64,000 nucleotides of DNA from Mucilaginibacter_A sp964251965 (GTDB lineage Bacteria; Bacteroidota; Bacteroidia; Sphingobacteriales; Sphingobacteriaceae). Below the pieces are notes generated by a model. The model was not told the origin of the DNA and made no database searches. It saw only the letters and a program-made list of their open reading frames with translations. Position 1 is the stretch's first letter. Each line of letters opens with the position of its first letter. The position numbers and the translations under genes are program-made. The DNA is taken from assembly GCA_964251965.1 (NCBI GenBank), contig CAXULQ010000001.1, positions 620,001-684,000 of the forward strand. Direction: 5' to 3'. Shown here in pieces: positions 1 to 6,663 of this stretch.

Positions 1-949
1 CTGCTTTCGATAAAACGTAAACTTCAGCTTTGAAATCAGTATGAGGTGTTACAGAACCTGGTTTGCAAATAACCATACCACGACGGATAGATTCTTTTTC
101 AATACCACGTAACAATAAACCTACGTTATCACCAGCTTCGCCTCTGTCTAATATTTTACGGAACATTTCAACACCGGTAACAGTAGATTTTAAATTCTCT
201 GCACCCATTCCCAAAATGTCAACTTGCTCACCAGAATTGATAATCCCGCGCTCAATACGACCTGTAGCAACAGTACCACGACCCGTAATTGAGAATACAT
301 CTTCAACTGGCATCAGGAAAGGAAGTTCAGTTAAACGTGGAGGGATTGGAATTTGTGTATCCACGGCATCCATTAATTCCATAATCTTTTCAACCCATTT
401 TGGCTCTCCGTTCAATCCGCCTAAAGCTGATCCTTGGATAACAGCAATACTGTCGCCCGGGTAATCGTAGAAAGATAACAATTCGCGAATTTCCATCTCT
501 ACTAATTCAAGTAATTCAGGATCATCAACCATATCCACTTTGTTCATGAAAACAACAAGAGAAGGCACACCTACCTGACGGGCCAAAAGAATATGCTCAC
601 GAGTTTGCGGCATTGGGCCATCTGTTGATGCAACAACAATAATTGCTCCATCCATTTGTGCAGCACCTGTAACCATGTTTTTCACATAATCCGCGTGACC
701 CGGACAGTCAACGTGTGCATAATGACGAAGTGCTGTAGAATATTCTACGTGTGCTGTATTAATTGTAATACCACGTTCTTTTTCTTCAGGAGCAGAGTCA
801 ATTGAATCAAAAGACCTGGCTTCTGAAAAGCCTTTATCAGCTAAAACTTTAGTGATAGCTGCGGTAAGGGTAGTTTTGCCGTGGTCAACGTGACCAATAG
901 TACCGATATTTAAGTGCGGTTTACTTCGGTCAAATTTTTCTTTTGCCAT
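1..949 (-). CDS. tuf: elongation factor Tu (partial, C-terminus off window)
   Basis: EF-Tu is the GTPase that delivers aminoacyl-tRNA to the ribosomal A site. Reading from the ATG at 949, the protein begins MAKEKFDRSKPHLNIGTIGH and carries the G1 loop GHVDHGKTT, followed by the DCPGH, NKVD-type and later domain 2 segments. About 316 of the usual ~395 residues lie in the window; the rest of domain 3 runs off the left edge. It is the last visible gene of a minus-strand run that starts with four tRNA genes, the same arrangement as E. coli thrU-tyrU-glyT-thrT-tufB. The secE/nusG/rplK cluster often follows in such loci but lies outside this window. No Shine-Dalgarno is obvious, as is usual in Bacteroidota. 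Confidence 0.97.
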   Translation of the reverse strand, partial: MAKEKFDRSKPHLNIGTIGHVDHGKTTLTAAITKVLADKGFSEARSFDSIDSAPEEKERGITINTAHVEYSTALRHYAHVDCPGHADYVKNMVTGAAQMDGAIIVVASTDGPMPQTREHILLARQVGVPSLVVFMNKVDMVDDPELLELVEMEIRELLSFYDYPGDSIAVIQGSALGGLNGEPKWVEKIMELMDAVDTQIPIPPRLTELPFLMPVEDVFSITGRGTVATGRIERGIINSGEQVDILGMGAENLKSTVTGVEMFRKILDRGEAGDNVGLLLRGIEKESIRRGMVICKPGSVTPHTDFKAEVYVLSKA

Positions 950-1004
950 GATTTTCTATATTGTTATTAGGTTAATTAACTTTTTTGTACACTATTAATA
1001 ATGC

Positions 1005-1078
<74 letters not shown>

Positions 1079-1147
1079 TTTGTTTTACGGTTGCCGATCC
1101 AGGTTTACAAATTTGTAATCGTCAATCGTAGCTCGTAATTTATTTTG

Positions 1148-1220
1148 AGCGGAAGACGAGGTTCGAACTCGCGACCTATAGCTTGGAAGGCTATCGCTCT
1201 ACCAACTGAGCTACTTCCGC
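1148..1220 (-). tRNA. tRNA-Gly(TCC)
   Basis: Minus-strand cloverleaf with acceptor stem GCGGAAG/CTTCCGC, anticodon loop CTTCCAA (anticodon TCC) and T-loop GTTCGAACC. It is the third tRNA of the four-gene array, between tRNA-Tyr and tRNA-Thr(GGT). Confidence 0.95.
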
Positions 1221-1231
1221 TTAAAAATTTG

Positions 1232-1312
1232 TGGGGGGAGAAGGATTCGAACCTTCGTAGCCGAAGCAACGGATTTACAGTCCGTCCCATTTGACCGCTC
1301 TGGTATCCCCCC
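1232..1312 (-). tRNA. tRNA-Tyr(GTA)
   Basis: Minus-strand class II tRNA of 81 nt with acceptor stem GGGGGGA/TCCCCCC, anticodon arm ACGGA-CTGTAAA-TCCGT (anticodon GTA), a long variable arm and T-loop GTTCGAATC. The long variable arm fits bacterial tRNA-Tyr. Confidence 0.95.
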
Positions 1313-1347
1313 ATTTTAAAAAGAGAAAAATATTTACTCAATTTAAG

Positions 1348-1420
1348 AGCCTCCTATCGGGATCGAACCAATGACCTACTGATTACAAGTCAGTCGCTCT
1401 ACCAGCTGAGCTAAGGAGGC
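1348..1420 (-). tRNA. tRNA-Thr(TGT)
   Basis: Minus-strand cloverleaf with acceptor stem GCCTCCT/AGGAGGC, anticodon arm ACTGA-CTTGTAA-TCAGT (anticodon TGT) and T-loop GTTCGATCC. It is the first tRNA of the array upstream of tuf, downstream of the hpf terminator hairpin. Confidence 0.95.
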
Positions 1421-1534
1421 ATAATTTTTATAAAAAAAGAACTTGTCCGCTTTAATAATGCACTTGATTATACACCTCCTAAAACGGAATGCAAATCTAC
1501 ACTTTTTATACATCGAACAAAACTTTTTATAAAA

Positions 1535-1564
1535 AAAAGTCGACATATTCTTTTGTCGACTTTT
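1535..1564 (-). terminator. hairpin downstream of hpf
   Basis: A perfect 10-bp stem AAAAGTCGAC/GTCGACTTTT with a 10-nt loop lies 18 bases past the hpf stop codon and is followed by T residues on the minus strand. This fits an intrinsic terminator that separates the rpsU-xerC-hpf transcript from the tRNA-tuf transcript. Confidence 0.8.
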
Positions 1565-1581
1565 ACTGTGTTTTTAGCTAT

Positions 1582-1926
1582 TTAAAAACGTTCGGTATCA
1601 TTAATTATAGTCTCTTTAAATGAGGTTTCGTGTGCACGAAGCTTTTGTTTATGTTTTTCTAACTGCTTCCGTAGGCTTTCAATTGCCAAGTCTGTTGCTT
1701 CTTCAAAGGTTTTACATTGCTCTTTTGCAAATAACTGGTTTCCTGGGATGATTATTTTAATCTCCGAAATCTTATTGGCTACGTCCTCAACATTTTCCAG
1801 CTTTAAATAAACTTCCCCGCTTATAATCTGATCAAAAAACTGATCCAGCTTATTTGCTTTTTTCTGAATAAAATCTACCAATTTACTATCAACAGTAAAA
1901 TGAATTGCCTGAACTGTAATTTTCAT
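1582..1926 (-). CDS. hpf: ribosome hibernation promoting factor, HPF/RaiA family
   Basis: HPF/RaiA proteins bind the decoding region of the 30S subunit in slow growth and inactivate or dimerise ribosomes. This 114-residue protein is a short (not long-form) member. It begins MKITVQAIHFTVDSKLVDFI and keeps the beta-alpha-beta pattern with the segment KCKTFEEATDLAIESLRKQL typical of the second helix. It starts 12 bases after the xerC stop, so the two are probably one transcript, and it sits next to rpsU, tRNAs and tuf, which supports a translational role. No dimerisation domain (about 60 further residues) is present, so it would act as a short HPF or RaiA-like factor. Confidence 0.9.
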   Translation of the reverse strand: MKITVQAIHFTVDSKLVDFIQKKANKLDQFFDQIISGEVYLKLENVEDVANKISEIKIIIPGNQLFAKEQCKTFEEATDLAIESLRKQLEKHKQKLRAHETSFKETIINDTERF

Positions 1927-1938
1927 CGTTCCTCCTTT

Positions 1939-2817
1939 TTATGCCTTTGGATGGGCTTGTTTATAAATTAATTTTAATCTTTCTACAGAATTATGCGTGT
2001 AAACTTGTGTGGCACTTAAATTTGCATGGCCTAAAAGCTCTTTGATCGCATTTAGATCGGCACCATTATTTAAAAGGGATGTTGCGAAAGTATGGCGAAG
2101 CACGTGCGGGCTTCTCTTGCTTTGAGTAGTTATATAACTAAGATATTTTTGCACGATACGATAAATCAGTTTCGGATAAGGATCGGTTCCTGTATTGGTA
2201 ACGATTAATTTTAAAGAATTGTTATTAAAATTTTCATTTTTCTTAACGTTAAGATATTCTTTAGTTAACAATAGCAATTCTTTATGGATGGGAACAATAC
2301 GTTCCTTACTTCTTTTACCCACTATTTTTATAGTGTTTTCATACCAATTAACGCTTTTTTCTGTTAGACTCAAAAGTTCTGCAAGCCGTATACCTGTTCC
2401 AAACAGCATTTCAATAACTAATCTGTCTCGTGTTCCGATAAAATTATCCTCAAAAATATGCTCACTTTCCAATAAGATACTTACCTTTTCTTCCCGAATA
2501 ATTACAGGAAGCTTTTTGACAAGTTTAGGGCTTTGGATTTTTGACATTGGATTATCAGCAAGCAGTTTTTCGCGGACTAAAAATCGAAAATATGTTTTTA
2601 AAGAAGATATTTTACGGTTTACAGAACGGGAATCAATTTTACTGTCCAGGAGATGAACAATCCAGTTTCTTATTAAAAAAACATCGCTAAAAGAAGCATT
2701 TGCTTCAAATTTAATAAATTGAAAAAATTGATCGAGATCTGTTTTATAAGCAATTAAAGTATTGGAGGAGAAACGCTTTTCGTGCCGGAGGTATGTGTAA
2801 AACTGGTCTAAATGCAT
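1939..2817 (-). CDS. xerC: tyrosine recombinase, XerC/XerD family
   Basis: The 292-residue length and layout match chromosome-dimer-resolving Xer recombinases: an N-terminal SAM-like core-binding domain (about 1-90) and a C-terminal catalytic domain (about 105-285). The catalytic set is intact: R144 in GTGIRLAEL, K168, H238 and R241 in HVLRHTFA, H264 in LLGHANLS, and the nucleophile Y273 in QVYTHNSVE. Location between rpsU and hpf, with no attachment site or mobile genes nearby, argues for a housekeeping Xer rather than a phage integrase. Whether it is the XerC or XerD partner cannot be told from sequence alone. One copy of the interspersed word AAAAGAAGCA lies inside the gene at 2689-2698. 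Confidence 0.88.
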   Translation of the reverse strand: MHLDQFYTYLRHEKRFSSNTLIAYKTDLDQFFQFIKFEANASFSDVFLIRNWIVHLLDSKIDSRSVNRKISSLKTYFRFLVREKLLADNPMSKIQSPKLVKKLPVIIREEKVSILLESEHIFEDNFIGTRDRLVIEMLFGTGIRLAELLSLTEKSVNWYENTIKIVGKRSKERIVPIHKELLLLTKEYLNVKKNENFNNNSLKLIVTNTGTDPYPKLIYRIVQKYLSYITTQSKRSPHVLRHTFATSLLNNGADLNAIKELLGHANLSATQVYTHNSVERLKLIYKQAHPKA

Positions 2818-2897
2818 AAAAACTATTTGCTTCTTCTTAAAGTTGAAGGTACAAATAGTTTTTATAGAAATTAAAGCTTCTAAATCCTTAAAAAGCT

Positions 2898-3089
2898 TTA
2901 GATATTATCTGCAAACATATTTTGTTTGTAAACCGCGTGTTTAACAACATTTCTGCGGGTTACTGATTTTTTTTCGTATGCCTGGCGACTGCGAAGTTCT
3001 CTCAAAACGCCGGTTTTTTCAAATTTTTTCTTGAAACGTTTCAGCGCTTTATCTAAAGATTCGCCGTCTTTTACATTGATGATGATCAT
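2898..3089 (-). CDS. rpsU: small ribosomal subunit protein bS21
   Basis: bS21 is a basic 30S protein that in Bacteroidota helps hide the 16S anti-Shine-Dalgarno sequence (established from Flavobacterium ribosome work). The 63-residue protein starts MIIINVKDGESLDKALKRFK and has the bS21 signature KKFEKTGVLRELRSRQAYEK. I chose the ATG at 3089; an in-frame TTG at 3101 would add only MLGT and overlaps the end of the Shine-Dalgarno. The gene has a striking AAAGGAGGT at 3103-3111, unlike nearly all neighbours. It heads the rpsU-xerC-hpf run. Confidence 0.95.
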   Translation of the reverse strand: MIIINVKDGESLDKALKRFKKKFEKTGVLRELRSRQAYEKKSVTRRNVVKHAVYKQNMFADNI

Positions 3090-3120
3090 AGTTCCTAACA
3101 ATACCTCCTTTCAGGGAGGG
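3090..3120 (-). promoter_or_regulatory. rpsU leader: strong Shine-Dalgarno within a hairpin
   Basis: On the minus strand the leader reads CCUCC (3119-3115), a six-base loop CUGAAA, then GGAGG (3108-3104), which is part of AAAGGAGGU. The first block is identical to the 16S anti-Shine-Dalgarno core and pairs perfectly with the second. The spacing from GGAGGT to the ATG is 13 nt, longer than usual. In Flavobacterium, rpsU is known to be translated through a real SD by ribosomes lacking bS21; the hairpin here would add a further level of control, which is my inference. Confidence 0.6.
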
Positions 3121-3191
3121 CGAAACTACAAAAATTTTTCAAAGTAAAAAAATGAAAATTAAACGGTTATGCTGTTTTTACTAACTAAATT

Positions 3192-4109
3192 TTAGTACGA
3201 AAAATAAGGCTCCACTTTTCGGATCACTTCATCATTTAATATGGCCACATTTTTCAAATCTTTTATAGAAGTATAATTGCCGTGCTGCTTTCGATATTGA
3301 ATAATCGCGTTCATCTGTTTAAAACTTAAATATGGGTTTCGCTTCAATCCGTCAAAATCACAAGTATTGATATTAATTTTGTTAATTACAGAAGCATCAA
3401 CGGCCACCTGCTTTTCTATTTCTTCGTACTTGGCCGAATCCAAACCATAAACTTCCATCAATTGTGTTTTTCGATAAAAGCCTCCCAAACGGTTTCGATA
3501 TTTTAGAATCCGGTTTGCAAACGCTGGCCCAATCCCTCTGATTTCTGTTAATTGTGCAGAATCGGCGTGGTTAATATCCACTATTGTAAGTGCTTTAGCT
3601 TTATAAGTTGGGGCAGCGGCAGGAAAAGCCTTGCTAAAATTTCTTTCCGGAATGTTGATATAAGCTTCTAACCTTGTATAATCTTGTGGCGTAACCGAGT
3701 ATATCTTTTGCAAATCTTCCTTCTTATAAAACTTCCCTCCTTTTGCTTCGTAGTTTTTAATCACTTTGATCTGCCGTTCGCTCAAACCTAACTTCTTCCA
3801 ATTTTCATCAGAAAGATTATTTGGGTTGAAAGAAAAATAAACAGGACTTGATTTTTCCTTGCTAAAAGAAGCATTCGTCTTGCTATACAAATGATCACTT
3901 TTGTTATAGTAATTAGGCTGCTCTTTTGTTGCCTTGTCCAAAATGCGTTGTGCTTCTTTTATCCTGGTAAAATCTACATGCCCTGGGCTTACAACTAATT
4001 GATATACATCGGGTGCAACCAACACAAGTAAAATTAATACGGCTAAAACAAGCATTCCATTCCACTCTTTTTTGGTAATTGCTAAGTAGTTTTTAACAGC
4101 AGAATTCAT
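3192..4109 (-). CDS. helix-hairpin-helix protein (ComEA-like, membrane anchored)
   Basis: The 305-residue protein has one N-terminal membrane segment (about residues 18-36, MLVLAVLILLVLVAPDVYQL) and then three helix-hairpin-helix blocks. These are LSERQIKVIKNYEAKGGKFY, ITEIRGIGPAFANRILKYRN-like (here LTEIRGIGPAFANRI), and LKRNPYLSFKQMNAIIQYRK. HhH motifs bind DNA without sequence specificity; ComEA proteins of this general type bind incoming DNA in natural transformation, but many Bacteroidota homologues have no tested role. It stands alone upstream of rpsU. Two copies of AAAAGAAGCA (3864, 3951) lie inside it. A DNA-uptake role would fit the uptake-like motif in this genome but is only a suggestion. 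Confidence 0.75.
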   Translation of the reverse strand: MNSAVKNYLAITKKEWNGMLVLAVLILLVLVAPDVYQLVVSPGHVDFTRIKEAQRILDKATKEQPNYYNKSDHLYSKTNASFSKEKSSPVYFSFNPNNLSDENWKKLGLSERQIKVIKNYEAKGGKFYKKEDLQKIYSVTPQDYTRLEAYINIPERNFSKAFPAAAPTYKAKALTIVDINHADSAQLTEIRGIGPAFANRILKYRNRLGGFYRKTQLMEVYGLDSAKYEEIEKQVAVDASVINKININTCDFDGLKRNPYLSFKQMNAIIQYRKQHGNYTSIKDLKNVAILNDEVIRKVEPYFSY

Positions 4110-4193
4110 ACAAGAATAGTTTAGGTTAGAAATTTAGGGATAATAGTATGATATTTACTTTTTATACACGAATTTAAAACAGCCATTTGCATA

Positions 4194-5948
4194 ATGAAAG
4201 TAATCACCGAAGAAGAATTTGCCAAAGCCACTAAAATTGATAAGTTGAAAATGCCCGGCCTTGCTTCTTTTTTGATGGAAATTATGAAGATCAACGATGT
4301 AAACAAACTGTTTGCACAAGCGCAGCCCAAACAAGGGCCAGAATTTGTTGATGCTATTTTAAAAGGAATGGGGGTTGAAATAGAATTTGACCCGAATGAA
4401 CTTAAAAATATTCCTACTAAAGGTGGTTTTGTAGCGATTGCCAATCACCCTTACGGCGGTGTGGAAGGCATGGTTTTATTAAAAATACTGTGTATGGTTA
4501 GGCCGGATGCCAAGCTGATGGCCAACTTTCTGCTTAAAAAAATCCCAAACCTGAGCGATTATTTTATCGCTGTTAACCCTTTTGAAAATATTGAGCATTC
4601 TTCAAGCATCAGCGGCATCAAAAACACTTTGGAACTGCTGCGTAACGGAACGCCAATCGGTATTTTTCCTGCGGGAGAAGTTTCTACTTATAAAATTGAA
4701 AACCAACAAGTAACAGACAGGCAATGGCATCCCGTTGTGGGCAAAATTATTGCAAAAGCAAAAGTTCCCGTTGTGCCTATTTACTTTCATGGCAATAATG
4801 GTTTGTTGTTTAATCTTTTAAGTTTGATCCACCCAACTTTAAGAACTGCAATGTTGCCGGCAGAACTTTTTAACAAAAAAGGACATAAAATTAAACTGAG
4901 GATTGGTAAACCTATCAACCTAAATGAAATTCCGTTTTCGGGCAATACCGTTAAATTGCTAAACTTTCTTCGCGCAAAAACTTATTCTTTGGGAACTGGA
5001 TTAGAAGAAGAAAGGAAAATATTTAATCCGCGGAATATCTTCAAAATAAAAAAAACGCCAGAACCACTTGCTTTACCTGTAAAAGTAAGCCTGATTGAAT
5101 CGGAAGTTGAGGCATTAAAAGAAAATCATCTCATTTGGGTAGAAAAAAATTACGAAGTATTTATCGCGCCGCCTTCTTTATTGGCAAATGTGATCAAAGA
5201 AATTGGCCGTTTAAGAGAGGTTACTTTTAGGGAAGTTGGTGAAGGGACAAACCAAAGTTCTGACCTGGACGAATATGACATCTATTATAACCACTTGTTT
5301 ATCTGGGATATAGAAGCCAAAGTTATTGTTGGGGCTTACCGTATTGGCAAAGGCGACGAGATTTATTACGGCATGGGCAAAAAAGGTTTTTACACGGCAG
5401 AACTTTTTAAAATTAAAGGCGGTTTTGCACCGATTTTGAAAAAAAGCCTTGAGCTTGGCCGTTCTTTTATTCGCAAAGAATACCAGCAAAAACCATTGCC
5501 TTTGTTTTTGCTTTGGAAAGGAATTTTAAAATATTTAATCGATAACCCGCGTTACCGTTACCTAATCGGTCCGGTTAGTATTAGCAATAGTTTTTCTAAA
5601 TTCTCGAAATCGTTGATTGTGGATTACATCAGCAAAAACCATTTCGACCATGAAATGGCGCAATATGTAAAGCCAAGAAAAAAGTTTAAAGTCGATTTTT
5701 CTAAGATTGATACAGAGCTTCTTTTAGAAGGAGAAAATTCTTTCAAAGTTTTGGACAACCTAATTTCTGAAGTAGAAACCAGAAATATGAAAATCCCGGT
5801 TTTACTTCGTCAATACATTGCCCTTAATGCAAAAATTATTTGTTTCAATATCGATCCCAAGTTTTCTGATTGTTTAGACGGTTTTCTGGTTTTAGATTTG
5901 GAAAAAGTGCCGCACGAAATGCTGGAAAAGCTGGGAAAGAACCTGTAA
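4194..5948 (+). CDS. bifunctional acyltransferase (OlsF-like, aminolipid synthesis)
   Basis: The 584-residue protein joins two domains. The N-terminal half (about 70-270) is a PlsC-type acyltransferase with NHPYGGVEG in the place of the usual NHx4D block, and FPAGEVSTY as the acceptor-binding motif. The C-terminal half (about 310-560) looks like a GNAT N-acyltransferase of the hemolysin/OlsB group, with EYDIYYNHLFIWD and GAYRIGKGDEI. In OlsF of Serratia and Flavobacterium this fusion makes ornithine lipids; in Bacteroides the separate GlsB and GlsA make glycine lipids. The amino acid used here cannot be read from sequence. It is monocistronic and convergent with the next gene across a 16-bp hairpin. 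Confidence 0.75.
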   Translation: MKVITEEEFAKATKIDKLKMPGLASFLMEIMKINDVNKLFAQAQPKQGPEFVDAILKGMGVEIEFDPNELKNIPTKGGFVAIANHPYGGVEGMVLLKILCMVRPDAKLMANFLLKKIPNLSDYFIAVNPFENIEHSSSISGIKNTLELLRNGTPIGIFPAGEVSTYKIENQQVTDRQWHPVVGKIIAKAKVPVVPIYFHGNNGLLFNLLSLIHPTLRTAMLPAELFNKKGHKIKLRIGKPINLNEIPFSGNTVKLLNFLRAKTYSLGTGLEEERKIFNPRNIFKIKKTPEPLALPVKVSLIESEVEALKENHLIWVEKNYEVFIAPPSLLANVIKEIGRLREVTFREVGEGTNQSSDLDEYDIYYNHLFIWDIEAKVIVGAYRIGKGDEIYYGMGKKGFYTAELFKIKGGFAPILKKSLELGRSFIRKEYQQKPLPLFLLWKGILKYLIDNPRYRYLIGPVSISNSFSKFSKSLIVDYISKNHFDHEMAQYVKPRKKFKVDFSKIDTELLLEGENSFKVLDNLISEVETRNMKIPVLLRQYIALNAKIICFNIDPKFSDCLDGFLVLDLEKVPHEMLEKLGKNL

Positions 5949-5970
5949 TTTTCAGAAACTATTTTTATTG

Positions 5971-6016
5971 GATGCTTCTTTTATCACTTAAAAAAACAGA
6001 TGATAAAAGAAGCATC
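5971..6016. terminator. bidirectional hairpin built from two inverted AAAAGAAGCA motifs
   Basis: GATGCTTCTTTTATCA (5971-5986) and its exact reverse complement (6001-6016) form a perfect 16-bp stem with a 14-nt loop. It lies between the convergent ends of the OlsF-like gene and the small membrane protein gene. Both arms are copies of the genome's interspersed motif. Confidence 0.65.
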
Positions 6017-6027
6017 ATTTTTTAAAA

Positions 6028-6528
6028 TTAATATTTAATGTTCATTTTTTTCAAGACAAAATGTAATATCCAAATTGGACCGATCAGTATAAAAAGCAGT
6101 TCCATTTTTAACGTACTGTTTTTACCTGATCTTTTATAATCTATAAATCTGACCAGGAAGAAAGCCACGAAAACTGAAAGAAATATTTCGCCCAAAAGTA
6201 CTTTATTATCTAATTGCGTTTCTAAAATTGTAATGATATAAGTAAAAATCAATGTTAAAAACAGCATCAGGTAAGACAGCAAAGGCGATAACTTAGAATA
6301 GTAATAAATGCTGAAAGCGATAACGAACGATGCCCAATTAAAATAGCTGTTGTACTGCCCTAAAAAGTGCAAGTTTGGAAACGGAACTAACCAGCTTAAA
6401 CCTAAGAGGCAAAAGTACAAGCCAAAAGAACATATTCCATTTACAATTTTACTGGTTAAACCTGGAGATATTTCTGAGTAATAATTAAAGTAATTATCTA
6501 CCTGCCGTTTTGGATTTTCCTTTTTCAA
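6028..6528 (-). CDS. hypothetical multi-pass membrane protein
   Basis: I do not recognise this 166-residue protein. It begins KKENPKRQVDNYFNYYSEIS and has about five hydrophobic stretches (for example IVNGICSFGLYFCLLGLSWL, YLMLFLTLIFTYIITIL, IFLSVFVAFFLVRFI and LLFILIGPIWILHFVLK). It is therefore an integral inner-membrane protein with a short charged N-terminus. The only in-frame start is a TTG at 6528; a stop lies a few codons upstream. It is flanked by two hairpins and appears to be its own transcription unit. Confidence 0.55.
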   Translation of the reverse strand: MKKENPKRQVDNYFNYYSEISPGLTSKIVNGICSFGLYFCLLGLSWLVPFPNLHFLGQYNSYFNWASFVIAFSIYYYSKLSPLLSYLMLFLTLIFTYIITILETQLDNKVLLGEIFLSVFVAFFLVRFIDYKRSGKNSTLKMELLFILIGPIWILHFVLKKMNIKY

Positions 6529-6551
6529 AATAATTACAACTTATGTTTTAT

Positions 6552-6582
6552 AAAAAAAGCGATGAAATTCTTCACCGCTTTT
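6552..6582 (-). terminator. intrinsic terminator of the rny transcript
   Basis: Minus-strand stem AAAAGCG.TGAA / TTCA.CGCTTTT with one internal mismatch and a four-base loop is followed by TTTTTTTAT. It lies about 80 bases past the rny stop, behind a motif hairpin (6618-6657). Confidence 0.8.
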
Positions 6583-6617
6583 CTAAAGATTTAATTTTGG
6601 TTATCAATTTTATAGTG

Positions 6618-6657
6618 ATAAAAGAAGCATCTCTAATTTGAAGAATGCTTCTTTTAT
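6618..6657. repeat. inverted pair of AAAAGAAGCA motifs
   Basis: ATAAAAGAAGCAT (6618-6630) and its reverse complement (6645-6657) form a 13-bp stem with a 14-nt loop, starting 7 bases beyond the rny stop codon. It may add to termination or act through the motif itself. Confidence 0.7.
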
Positions 6658-6663
6658 ACAGGT

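Noticed and set aside
63..464. Open frame antisense to tuf
   Set aside because: It is the complement of highly conserved EF-Tu codons with no independent signal.
1105..1341. Open frame across the tRNA genes
   Set aside because: It is formed by translating tRNA-Gly and tRNA-Tyr and has no protein features.
1939..2817. Xer-type gene as an integrase of a mobile element
   Set aside because: It sits in a conserved rpsU-hpf-tRNA-tuf block and no attachment-site duplication or cargo is seen at the tRNAs.
3090..3101. TTG start for rpsU giving MLGT-extended protein
   Set aside because: TTG begins one base after the SD, too close for initiation; the ATG at 3089 matches the family's N-terminus.
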